7,732 nt of DNA from Ferruginibacter sp. (GCA_025362765.1 JANYFI010000097.1:1-7732), one strand, 5' to 3'; shown: positions 1 through 6,650, numbered from the stretch's first letter. Made by a program: numbers and translations. The notes: generated by a model not told the origin, from the sequence alone.

Positions 1-536
1 AAAAATATTTGTCGCTTAAAACGGAAAGTTTCGATATGGAGCCGCTGGACGATGAGTACCTTCGGCTGATGGATGATATATGGTATGTGCACCCCGATGA
101 TCCATTACAAAACATGTTTTTGCAAAACAGGGTTACCCTGCTGATAGAACGTTTTTTTACCCGGCTGCATGAAAAGGCTGATTTACTGGAAGGCCGTTTT
201 AACCTTACCCAGGATGAAGTACAACGCCTGGTGCAGGTAGAGCATTTGCTGATTAATAATCTTAGCGAAACACCGCCGACAATTGATGAATTTTCGAAGC
301 TTGTTTCAATGAGCAGTACCAAACTTAAGAAAAGTTTTAAGAGAGTATATGGCGACAGTATTTATGCGTACTATCAAAAAGTACGGATGCAAAAAGCACG
401 GGAATTATTGCTGAGTGGTAAATACAATGTTAATGATACGGCTTTGGCAGTTGGTTATCAGAATACGGGTAACTTTATACTGGCATTTAAAAAGCAGTTT
501 GCCGTATCTCCCGGAGAACTAGCCACTTTTCCTTAA
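1..536 (+). CDS. AraC-family transcriptional regulator, 5' end outside the window
   Basis: A DNA-binding transcription regulator; the C-terminal ~100 residues form an AraC-type double helix-turn-helix. The first helix-turn-helix lies around 'FSKLVSMSSTKLKKSFKRVYG' and the second around 'VNDTALAVGYQNTGNFILAFKK', ending in the usual 'SPGE'. The frame is open to the left edge: codons 3-8 read K-Y before the TTG at 9, and this matches 'RYMLLKT' in the middle of the downstream paralogue, so the TTG is not the real start and about 155 N-terminal residues are missing. The visible 177 codons align with the C-terminal half of the next gene at roughly 40% identity by hand. The stop at 534-536 lies 23 bases before the likely start of that paralogue, which suggests one transcript. 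The N-terminal, presumably effector-sensing, domain cannot be seen, so ligand and targets are unknown. Confidence 0.9.
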   Translation, partial: KYLSLKTESFDMEPLDDEYLRLMDDIWYVHPDDPLQNMFLQNRVTLLIERFFTRLHEKADLLEGRFNLTQDEVQRLVQVEHLLINNLSETPPTIDEFSKLVSMSSTKLKKSFKRVYGDSIYAYYQKVRMQKARELLLSGKYNVNDTALAVGYQNTGNFILAFKKQFAVSPGELATFP

Positions 537-559
537 CAATATTATAGCAACTTAAAAAA

Positions 560-1549
560 TTGCCGGCCTTGTTTGATTTTTCATACAAATACACCGATCA
601 TGTACAGTACCTGCAAAATCTTGCTGCAAGCATTGGCGTCCCCATAGTGAACAATACTATTTGGCTGCCCCCCGCCATTGGCTCAGGCTATATAAAAGTA
701 GTAGCGCTGGCAAATGGACTACAGGTATTGATTAATGAATGCATCCTTAACACAGACATTCGTTTTTACCGCCAGGCAATCGCCACTCCCTACTATACCC
801 TCCGTTTTGACCAGGTAAGTAATATTAAAAATCTTACCCTTAGTATAGGAGAAGATTCACTGGAAGATCAGCATGGATTTTACTCGGGCGCTTTTTTAAC
901 TGATTCACTTTCTACACTGGACTATACCGCCAATGCGGGACTGGAAGACCGCTGCATCAACGTTTATTTTACTGAAGAATGGTTCAATAGCAATTCAGGC
1001 GTTAAAACCACTGACCCGTTTTTCAGCAGGTACATGTTATTGAAAACAGCCGCTTTTAGTATGGAGGTTTTAAACATTGACTACCGCGAACTGATGGAAG
1101 ACATTTTCTTTTTAACGGACGACCATCTTTTTTATAAAACCGTTGTGCAAAACAGGGTAATGTTGTTGATGGAAAAATTTTTACGAACCCTGTACAATAA
1201 AATGACTGATCCCATTCAGGAAAAAGCAGGCATGTTAACAGAAATAAGAAGATTAATGCAGGTGGAAGCCATTTTGGTAAACAATTTTGGTGTATCGCCG
1301 CCTGCGGTTAGTGTACTGGCAAAAATGGCGATGATGAGTACAACCAAACTAAAGGTTGGCTTTAAGAGATTGTATGGCCTAAACCCTTACGAATACTACC
1401 AGAAAAACCGCATGTTTAAAGCCCGGCAACTACTCACAAAAAAAAGGTGCTCAGTGAAGGAAACAGGCCTCCAGCTTGGATTTAGAAATCTAAGCAATTT
1501 TACCATTGCCTATAAAAAAGAGTTTAATACGCTGCCAGGCAAAGTATAG
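560..1549 (+). CDS. AraC-family transcriptional regulator (tandem paralogue)
   Basis: A complete 329-residue regulator. Residues 1 to about 220 are an N-terminal region that I cannot assign to a named family, and residues 228-329 are an AraC-type DNA-binding domain. The first helix-turn-helix is near 251-273 (ending FKRLYG) and the second near 298-323 (GFRNLSNFTIAYKKEF). The protein ends at 'LPGKV', a few residues shorter than most AraC domains, but both helix-turn-helix units are whole. An in-frame TAG at 545-547 limits the start, and no ATG occurs in frame until residue 159, so translation probably begins at TTG 560, or at TTG 569. No Shine-Dalgarno sequence is present, as is normal in Bacteroidota. 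It follows its paralogue by 23 bases with no promoter visible between them. Neighbouring genes are convergent, so the target is not obvious. The family call is firm; the function is unknown. Confidence 0.9.
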   Translation: MPALFDFSYKYTDHVQYLQNLAASIGVPIVNNTIWLPPAIGSGYIKVVALANGLQVLINECILNTDIRFYRQAIATPYYTLRFDQVSNIKNLTLSIGEDSLEDQHGFYSGAFLTDSLSTLDYTANAGLEDRCINVYFTEEWFNSNSGVKTTDPFFSRYMLLKTAAFSMEVLNIDYRELMEDIFFLTDDHLFYKTVVQNRVMLLMEKFLRTLYNKMTDPIQEKAGMLTEIRRLMQVEAILVNNFGVSPPAVSVLAKMAMMSTTKLKVGFKRLYGLNPYEYYQKNRMFKARQLLTKKRCSVKETGLQLGFRNLSNFTIAYKKEFNTLPGKV

Positions 1550-1571
1550 CCAGTTAATTAAAAAAGACTTC

Positions 1572-1601
1572 TACGGTTATTTTTATGTCGGATACGGTTA
1601 T
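1572..1601 (+). promoter_or_regulatory. 9-bp direct repeat resembling a LytTR-family operator
   Basis: TACGGTTAT occurs perfectly twice, at 1572-1580 and 1593-1601, with a 12-base spacer and therefore 21 bases centre to centre. Known LytTR regulators (AgrA, AlgR, ComE) bind pairs of 9-bp direct repeats with 12-13 base spacers. Shifted by one base, the copies read ACGGTTATT and ACGGTTATG; the second fits the ACnGTTnnG form and the first misses only the last base. The right-hand copy ends 21 bases before the -7 box at 1623, about where a -33 element would be. A LytTR regulator is encoded at 2626-3369. Assignment to that protein is inference; the AraC regulators next door could also bind paired direct repeats. 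Confidence 0.4.
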
Positions 1602-1622
1602 GCGTTCGAATGACACATTGAT

Positions 1623-1630
1623 TAACTTTG
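1623..1630 (+). promoter_or_regulatory. Bacteroidota-type -7 promoter box, plus strand
   Basis: TAACTTTG is an exact match to the Bacteroidota primary sigma factor -7 consensus TAnnTTTG. It is followed by TACCC, which is typical of such promoters. No convincing -33 TTG element lies 17-23 bases upstream; that place is taken by the right half of the direct repeat, which would fit a promoter needing an activator. Transcription would start near 1635-1637. An 8-mer with two free positions occurs by chance fairly often, so the call rests on its placement between the repeat and the terminator. Confidence 0.45.
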
Positions 1631-1635
1631 TACCC

Positions 1636-1757
1636 GCAAATGTGCTTGTAATGCAGATATGCCCCGTTTTATTTCAATTCCTTTGTTTTTTGTAAGTTAA
1701 ACCAACGCTCACCTCCAATTAACAAGTCTTTATCCCGATTTTATCGGGATTTTTTTT
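1636..1757 (+). ncRNA. Candidate small RNA of about 120 nt
   Basis: The boundaries are inferred from the -7 box at 1623-1630 and the intrinsic terminator ending at 1757. No protein gene of normal size fits between them; only overlapping micro-ORFs of 13-14 codons are present. A 7-bp long-range pairing with one bulge is possible between 1645-1651 (CTTGTAA) and 1719-1726 (TTAACAAG), which would close the body just before the terminator hairpin. The single-stranded part would include TCACCTCC (1709-1716), the same as the anti-Shine-Dalgarno tail of 16S rRNA. I recognise no known RNA family. The alternative is that this is simply the 3' untranslated region of the AraC gene ending at 1549. Confidence 0.3.
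1732..1757 (+). terminator. Intrinsic terminator, plus strand
   Basis: ATCCCGAT (1732-1739) and ATCGGGAT (1743-1750) form a perfect 8-bp stem with a three-base loop (or 7 bp with a five-base loop), followed directly by seven Ts (1751-1757). The T tract makes it functional for plus-strand transcripts, that is, the AraC genes and/or the candidate small RNA. Read from the kdsA side it has As before the stem and no T tract after it, so it should end minus-strand transcription poorly. It sits 14 bases from the kdsA stop codon, between convergent units. Confidence 0.85.
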
Positions 1758-1770
1758 ACCCTTGGCGGCG

Positions 1771-2592
1771 CTACCTTACAGCCGCCCTTAGCCGCACCAG
1801 TTTTTCAAGCAGTGCTTCCAGTAAATCAAGGCGCAGCATATTGGCACCATCGCTTTTGGCCAGCGCCGGATTAGGATGTGTTTCAATAAATAAACCGTCT
1901 GCACCTGTTGCAATGGCGGCTTTGGCAATTGTTTCAATTAATTCGGGATTGCCGCCGGTTACACCGCCGCTTTGGTTAGGTTGTTGCAGGGAATGGGTGC
2001 AATCCATTATTACCGGCACGTTGATTTCCCTCATCCATGTAATGTTACGATAGTCTACTACCAAATCCTGGTAACCGAAGCTGTTGCCTCTTTCAATTAA
2101 ACCCACTTTATGGTTACCGGTATTATTTATTTTCTCCACTGCGAATTTCATGGAAGGACCATTGACAAACTGGCCCTTTTTCACGTTCACAATTTTTCCG
2201 GTTTCGCCTGCGGCAATCAGTAAATCTGTCTGCCTGCAAAGAAAGGCGGGTATCTGCAAAACATCAACATAATTGGCCGCCATAGCCGCTTCCGCTGCGG
2301 TATGAATATCAGATGTAGTTGGCAGCTTAAATTGTTCGCCCAGTTTTTTTACCAGTTGCAATGCCGCTTCATCTCCTATGCCGGTAAAAGAGCTGGCGCT
2401 GGTGCGGTTGGCCTTGCGGTAAGATGCTTTGAAAATATAGGGTATGCCCAATCTTTTACAGATAGTGTACACTTTATCGGCCACTTCGGTGATCAGTGCT
2501 TCATCTTCTACCACGCAGGGACCAGCTATCAAAAAGAAATTATTTTCGTCATATTGCTGCCTTGCAAAAAGGTCGGTTAAATATTTTTCCAT
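1771..2592 (-). CDS. kdsA: KDO-8-phosphate synthase (3-deoxy-8-phosphooctulonate synthase), metal-dependent type
   Basis: A cytoplasmic enzyme that condenses phosphoenolpyruvate with D-arabinose 5-phosphate to 3-deoxy-D-manno-octulosonate 8-phosphate, an early step in making the KDO of the lipopolysaccharide inner core. The 273-residue length is normal. Family motifs run in order: IAGPCVVE (22-29), FKASYRKANRTS, TTSDIHT, DVLQIPAFLCRQTDLL, NVKKGQFV, ERGNSFGYQDLVVD, MDCTHSLQQ, FIETHPNP and KSDGAN. Cys26 replaces the Asn of the E. coli enzyme, and the His of CTHS, Glu of FIETHP and Asp of KSDG are all present. These four are the metal ligands known from Aquifex KdsA, so this should be the metal-requiring class. 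The gene starts 33 bases after the LytTR regulator stop on the same strand, yet has its own -7 box, so it may be read both from the operon and alone. The ATG at 2592 is the only sensible start. Confidence 0.97.
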   Translation of the reverse strand: MEKYLTDLFARQQYDENNFFLIAGPCVVEDEALITEVADKVYTICKRLGIPYIFKASYRKANRTSASSFTGIGDEAALQLVKKLGEQFKLPTTSDIHTAAEAAMAANYVDVLQIPAFLCRQTDLLIAAGETGKIVNVKKGQFVNGPSMKFAVEKINNTGNHKVGLIERGNSFGYQDLVVDYRNITWMREINVPVIMDCTHSLQQPNQSGGVTGGNPELIETIAKAAIATGADGLFIETHPNPALAKSDGANMLRLDLLEALLEKLVRLRAAVR

Positions 2593-2596
2593 AGCG

Positions 2597-2604
2597 CAAA
2601 TATA
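2597..2604 (-). promoter_or_regulatory. -7 promoter box for kdsA
   Basis: On the minus strand this reads TATATTTG, an exact match to the Bacteroidota -7 consensus TAnnTTTG. It ends four bases before the kdsA ATG. Transcription normally begins about five bases after such a box, so the mRNA would start at or within a few bases of the ATG and be leaderless or nearly so. The nearest TTG that could act as -33 is 26 bases upstream of the box, longer than usual, so promoter strength is uncertain. Confidence 0.5.
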
Positions 2605-2625
2605 CTACGTTTCATTTTTGGGCTA

Positions 2626-3369
2626 TTAACCAATGGCTTTCATAAACTCTTCTTTTTTACGACGGGCCACATCAAGGGTTACGCCATTTTTCATTACCAC
2701 GTGGCCGCCTTCTCCTTTTATATATTTTTCAATGCCATGCTTATTAATCAGGTAACTGTGGTGAATACGGATAAAAAGGGAAGCAGGCAGCAACTCCTCA
2801 AAATCTTTTAAAGTTTTTGTGGCGGTAATTTTCCGGTTGCCTGCAATATGAAAAATAGTATAGTTCCCATTGGCTTCCAGGTAAATGATGTCGTCTGTTG
2901 CGATAAACAGTAAGCCGTCCATAGAAGCTATGGCAATTCTTTTATTGGCCGACTTCTCTTCCAGGAAATTTTGAAGTAACAATTCCACCCGCTTATTGCC
3001 TTCCACTTGTTTTCGTTTTTTTGTTACTTTTTCTACCGCAAATTTCAGGTCTTCCACTTCCACTGGTTTTAATAAATAATCCAGCGCACTAAATTTTATT
3101 GCTTTAATGGCATATTGATCATAGGCGGTAATAAATATAATTTCGAAATCATAGTGAGTCAACTGCTGCAACATGGTAAAGCCATTCATGCGGGGCATTT
3201 CCACATCTAAAAAAACAATATCAGGATGGCTGATACCGATCATTTTTATGCCTTCTTCTCCATTATCACACTCTCCAATAACAGTTACTTCCGGGCAATG
3301 GTTAACCAGTTTCTGCCGCAGTGCATTTCGGCTGTTTTTTTCGTCGTCTATGATTATTGCTTTTAGCAT
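2626..3369 (-). CDS. LytTR-family response regulator
   Basis: A 247-residue DNA-binding response regulator, the likely phosphorylation partner of the kinase gene just upstream. The receiver domain covers about residues 1-120, with acidic residues D8-D9-E10, phospho-acceptor Asp55 (in FLDVEMPRMNG), Thr81 and Lys101 (in LLKP). A linker leads to a LytTR DNA-binding domain at about 144-244, recognisable by 'IIYLEANGNYT', 'KTLKDFEELLP', 'FIRIHHSYLIN' and 'VARRKKEEF'. LytTR domains bind paired 9-bp direct repeats; a possible site of that form is at 1572-1601 in this window. The gene follows the kinase by 83 bases with no -7 box visible, so it is probably co-transcribed with it. Its start is an ATG preceded by an A/T-rich stretch with no Shine-Dalgarno sequence. 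The genes it controls are unknown. Confidence 0.95.
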   Translation of the reverse strand: MLKAIIIDDEKNSRNALRQKLVNHCPEVTVIGECDNGEEGIKMIGISHPDIVFLDVEMPRMNGFTMLQQLTHYDFEIIFITAYDQYAIKAIKFSALDYLLKPVEVEDLKFAVEKVTKKRKQVEGNKRVELLLQNFLEEKSANKRIAIASMDGLLFIATDDIIYLEANGNYTIFHIAGNRKITATKTLKDFEELLPASLFIRIHHSYLINKHGIEKYIKGEGGHVVMKNGVTLDVARRKKEEFMKAIG

Positions 3370-3411
3370 TTTTATTATTCTATTATTTTATTGTTCACCT
3401 GTTTATTGACG

Positions 3412-3421
3412 GGGTTAACCC
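3412..3421. repeat. 10-bp perfect palindrome between kinase and regulator
   Basis: GGGTTAACCC is perfectly self-complementary and lies in the 83-base gap between the kinase stop codon and the regulator start. With no loop it cannot form a useful RNA hairpin, and it has no T tract, so it is not a terminator. It could be a binding site for a dimeric protein. It does not look like a LytTR site, which would be a direct repeat. It may also be chance. Confidence 0.2.
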
Positions 3422-3452
3422 ATTTAACTTAAAGACCAACTAACAAGGCCTA

Positions 3453-6400
3453 TCAGGATTGATTTAGCAGTTCTACTTCTACTCTTGTGCCCAAAGGTTC
3501 ATCCCCATCATCCAACAAGTCGGTTATTTTTACTGCGCTGTTTTTACCCTGATTAAACAAGTTAATACGGTCATTTGTTATTTGCATTCCCATTGACTCA
3601 TGTGATAGCCTGTTGATTTCTTTATAAACTGCCGCTTTTGCTCTGCCCACGCCGTTATCCTCAATGCGGTAACAAATACAATTTTCTCCTGCAAAAACAT
3701 CAATTGTCAATTTTTTATCGGTATCAATTTTATTAAGCAAGCCATGGTGAATGGCGTTTTCCACAAAGGGCTGTATTACTAATGGGGGTACTTTATAATC
3801 GCCGTTTAATATTTCATCAGCAATATTTATTTTGTACCTAAATTTTTTGTCACAACGCAGTTCTTCCAGTTCTATGTAAAGCTTTAGTGTTTCCATATCT
3901 TTCCAGCAGGGAACTGCATTGTCTTTAGAATTTTCCAAAATGGAACGGATGAGCCTGGCGAACTTTGCCAGGTATAACGTTGCCTTCTCTTTTTCATCTA
4001 CTTGTATCAGGTTGTCAATAGAGTTTAAACAGTTAAAAATAAAATGAGGATTCATCTGTGCCCTTAGTGCCATCATTTCTGTTTCGGCAATTTTCTGCTT
4101 CATTTCCGCTACTTGCCAAATTGCTTTTATCCTTCTTTTTACCAACCAGTAAATAAGACCCGCTGTTAATAAAAAAAGCAGGGCTTTAAACCACCATGTT
4201 TGCCAAAATGGGGGCATAATATAAAAAGGAAAACTTGCCTGCTGTGGGTAAAAGCCGCCGTTCTCTCTTTTAGCTTTTACCTTAAAAGTATATTCGCCCG
4301 GCGGCAATTTTGAATAACGGATACTGTGTTGCTTTCCTGCAAATACCCAATCCTTCTCCAGACCTTCCAACATATAATAATACTCTACGGCACCAGGAGA
4401 AATAAAATCCAATACAGAGAAATTAAAGGTAAAAGCGTTTTTTGTATAGCCAAACTTTTGACGTCTGCCGGATGTATCATTTGCGACGGTAATAGTATCA
4501 TTTACAAAAATAGCATCAATCGTTACCGGGTAATTATAAGAAGTGCTAATGACTGAAGGATTAAAGCAAATAAAATTATTTTCGGTTACTGTAGCAATTT
4601 TTCCATCTGGCAGCACTGCAATACTTTGCTGAAATTTTGAATAGGGTAATCCGGTTTGCTGGTTATATAAACCCTTCCACGTGCCATCAGCGGCTATGTG
4701 TCCAATGCCATTGATGGTAGTAAACCATGCGCCTTCTTTTTCATCCAGGACCACACCATATACATTGTCATCAGGAAGGCCCGACAATATATCATAGTTA
4801 GTAACCCCTTTATCCGGGTTAAGCGATGTTTGATATTTCGCCAGGCCACCTTCAAATGTAGCCACCCAAATATTTCCTTTACCATCAGGTATAATTTCAT
4901 TGATTATATAAGAATGTAAGGCAGTTTTACTGGTATTATTTGTTTCAATAAAGTCAAATTTTTTATTGTAAAAATTATACCTGATTAATCCAAATCCCGA
5001 TGTGCCAATCCACATACAATTGTTCTGCGCATCTGCAACCAGACAACGGGTCGCATGCAGGCCAATATCATCTTTCAACGGCACCCATATTTTTCGGGTT
5101 GTTGGCGTATACACAAACAATTCATTTCGTATGTTAGTAATCCAGTAATTACCTGTGTCATCTATCGCCATTGAGGTAACAATAGTTTTATTATAGGGCG
5201 ATGGGAGAATAATTTTTTTCCACTTGTTAAACTTGTAATTATATGTTAGCAATGAACCGTTGGACAGCATAAAAATGGAATCTGCATTACGGGAGTAAAA
5301 TGCATAAGAGGTATCATACCTATAAGCAGCCGGCTTTTGCAGGTTACTAATTATTCCTGATTTATTATCCACCATAAAAATCGCATTATCCTTCCACGAC
5401 GCAATAAGCCACTCATCAGCAGACGGGTGATACATAAAATTTTTAAGGGTAAGGTCTGGTTGAACAGAAAGATTATTTGGGAAAGAAAGGTGAAGGTTAT
5501 TATTTAACACGGGAATAAATTTACTAACCCCTTTCATGGTACCCACCCACGTAATGTGCTGCCTGTCTTTGTAAATGCAATTCACTTTTCCGGGCAATAA
5601 ATCATTTTCTTTACCGGCAATTCCAGCTAAAAAATACAATACTTCATTGTTTTCGTTAATGGCTGCCAGCCCTTCTTTTGCCGGAACAAAAAGCAGTTGT
5701 TCGTCCTGGCTGTAGGGTGGAATAAATTTTCCGGTGTGCTCGCTTTTTTTTAATGAAACAACGGTCATTTCTTTTTTTGAAGGATCAAAGCAGTATAATT
5801 TATTTTCCTGGTCAGCACAAAAAAGTGTATTAAACCGTGCATCAAAATAGAAAAATGTAATATAACTCAATGATATGGCGGCCTGTAATTTAAAGATGCC
5901 TGTTTGTTTGTTAAAACCGAAAATACCATCGGTTGTGGCTAACCAAAGCTCTGTGGCAGATTTTGGAAGTATGCGAAAAATGGAGTGATACCCGCTATGA
6001 GCTTCAAAATTATTTTTACCGAAGTACTTCGTGAAATCGTAATAATGAAATCTTTTTTCTACCGGATTATAACGACATAATTCTTTTGCATCTGCCGCTA
6101 TCCAGATACTGGTATCATTATCAGGATACGCATCCCATATAAAATCGCTGGGAATGCAATTGTCGTTTGTGGAATCTCCGGGCAAAAAGACTTCCGTTGT
6201 ATCGGCGGCTACATCAATCCGGTTTAATCCCTTTCGGGTGCATACCCAGATATTCCCTTTTGCATCCTGCTCTACATCAGTAATAAAGCTGTTGGATAAA
6301 TAATTTTTTTTGTTCAGTGACGGTTTATAAATTTTCCAGCTATTACCGTTATATAAGTTCAGTCCGCTCTCTGTGCCAATCCAAATATAACCGGTTTTAT

Positions 6401-6542
6401 CTTTGTAAAAACAGGTGACGGTGTTATTGCTTAACCCGTCTTTTTCAGTGAGGTTATTAAAATAAGCCTGTTGCTGTGCGTTTACAGTTTGTACTAAAAA
6501 GGTAAAAAAGATAAGTAATATAACACCTGGGCAAATCCTCAT
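3453..6542 (-). CDS. Periplasmic two-propeller sensor histidine kinase (Reg_prop / Y_Y_Y / His_kinase)
   Basis: A 1029-residue membrane sensor kinase. Residues 1-22 are a signal peptide with likely cleavage at VNA-QQQ. From about 27 to 690 I count 14 blade-like repeats (for example YIWIGTESGL at 52-61, NIWVCTRKGL, NIWVATFEGG), which fits two seven-bladed propellers. A Y_Y_Y domain follows at about 704-775 (VEYYYMLEGLEKDW, LPPGEYTFKVKA), then one membrane helix at about 785-801 and a cytoplasmic LytS-type kinase domain. In the kinase the phospho-acceptor is His833 (QMNPHFIFN), the N box has Asn929 (QPFVENAIHHG) and the ATP lid has D962-N-G-V-G. All key residues are present. The fold matches the sensors of Bacteroides hybrid systems, which bind glycan fragments, but here the output is a separate LytTR regulator encoded next in line. 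The ligand cannot be read from the sequence. No consensus promoter is visible upstream; TAACTTTA at 6547-6554 is a near miss. Confidence 0.95.
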   Translation of the reverse strand: MRICPGVILLIFFTFLVQTVNAQQQAYFNNLTEKDGLSNNTVTCFYKDKTGYIWIGTESGLNLYNGNSWKIYKPSLNKKNYLSNSFITDVEQDAKGNIWVCTRKGLNRIDVAADTTEVFLPGDSTNDNCIPSDFIWDAYPDNDTSIWIAADAKELCRYNPVEKRFHYYDFTKYFGKNNFEAHSGYHSIFRILPKSATELWLATTDGIFGFNKQTGIFKLQAAISLSYITFFYFDARFNTLFCADQENKLYCFDPSKKEMTVVSLKKSEHTGKFIPPYSQDEQLLFVPAKEGLAAINENNEVLYFLAGIAGKENDLLPGKVNCIYKDRQHITWVGTMKGVSKFIPVLNNNLHLSFPNNLSVQPDLTLKNFMYHPSADEWLIASWKDNAIFMVDNKSGIISNLQKPAAYRYDTSYAFYSRNADSIFMLSNGSLLTYNYKFNKWKKIILPSPYNKTIVTSMAIDDTGNYWITNIRNELFVYTPTTRKIWVPLKDDIGLHATRCLVADAQNNCMWIGTSGFGLIRYNFYNKKFDFIETNNTSKTALHSYIINEIIPDGKGNIWVATFEGGLAKYQTSLNPDKGVTNYDILSGLPDDNVYGVVLDEKEGAWFTTINGIGHIAADGTWKGLYNQQTGLPYSKFQQSIAVLPDGKIATVTENNFICFNPSVISTSYNYPVTIDAIFVNDTITVANDTSGRRQKFGYTKNAFTFNFSVLDFISPGAVEYYYMLEGLEKDWVFAGKQHSIRYSKLPPGEYTFKVKAKRENGGFYPQQASFPFYIMPPFWQTWWFKALLFLLTAGLIYWLVKRRIKAIWQVAEMKQKIAETEMMALRAQMNPHFIFNCLNSIDNLIQVDEKEKATLYLAKFARLIRSILENSKDNAVPCWKDMETLKLYIELEELRCDKKFRYKINIADEILNGDYKVPPLVIQPFVENAIHHGLLNKIDTDKKLTIDVFAGENCICYRIEDNGVGRAKAAVYKEINRLSHESMGMQITNDRINLFNQGKNSAVKITDLLDDGDEPLGTRVEVELLNQS

Positions 6543-6650
6543 TATTTAAAGTTAATTCAGATTATAAAGTTGAATCTCCTTCATAAATTTACAGTATAAT
6601 ATTACGAAAGGAACAATGTTAGAATGAGTAAATGAAGTGAGTTTCCTATT

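Noticed and set aside
1732..1757. The hairpin as a bidirectional terminator for kdsA
   Set aside because: On the minus strand the stem is preceded by As and not followed by a T tract, so intrinsic termination there is unlikely to be efficient.
1841..2629. Several plus-strand open frames opposite kdsA
   Set aside because: They are shadows of kdsA; their peptides have no family motifs, and the minus-strand frame has every KdsA motif.
3173..3409. Plus-strand open frame of 78 codons opposite the response regulator
   Set aside because: It lies over the conserved receiver domain on the other strand and its peptide has no recognisable features.
3418..3452. GTT trinucleotides 21 bases apart in the kinase-regulator gap as a second LytTR site
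   Set aside because: Apart from GTT the two 9-mers do not agree with each other or with the known consensus.
4326..4919. Short open frames on both strands inside the sensor kinase
   Set aside because: The kinase frame is continuous and has repeat and Y_Y_Y motifs through this stretch; the others are by-products.
6547..6554. TAACTTTA (minus strand) as a -7 box for the sensor kinase
   Set aside because: It misses the conserved final G of TAnnTTTG and has no -33 element, though its four-base distance to the ATG equals that of the kdsA box.
6543..6650. Possible gene or RNA in the gap between cupin and kinase
   Set aside because: No open frame of note, no T-tailed hairpin and no consensus -7 box were found in these 108 bases.
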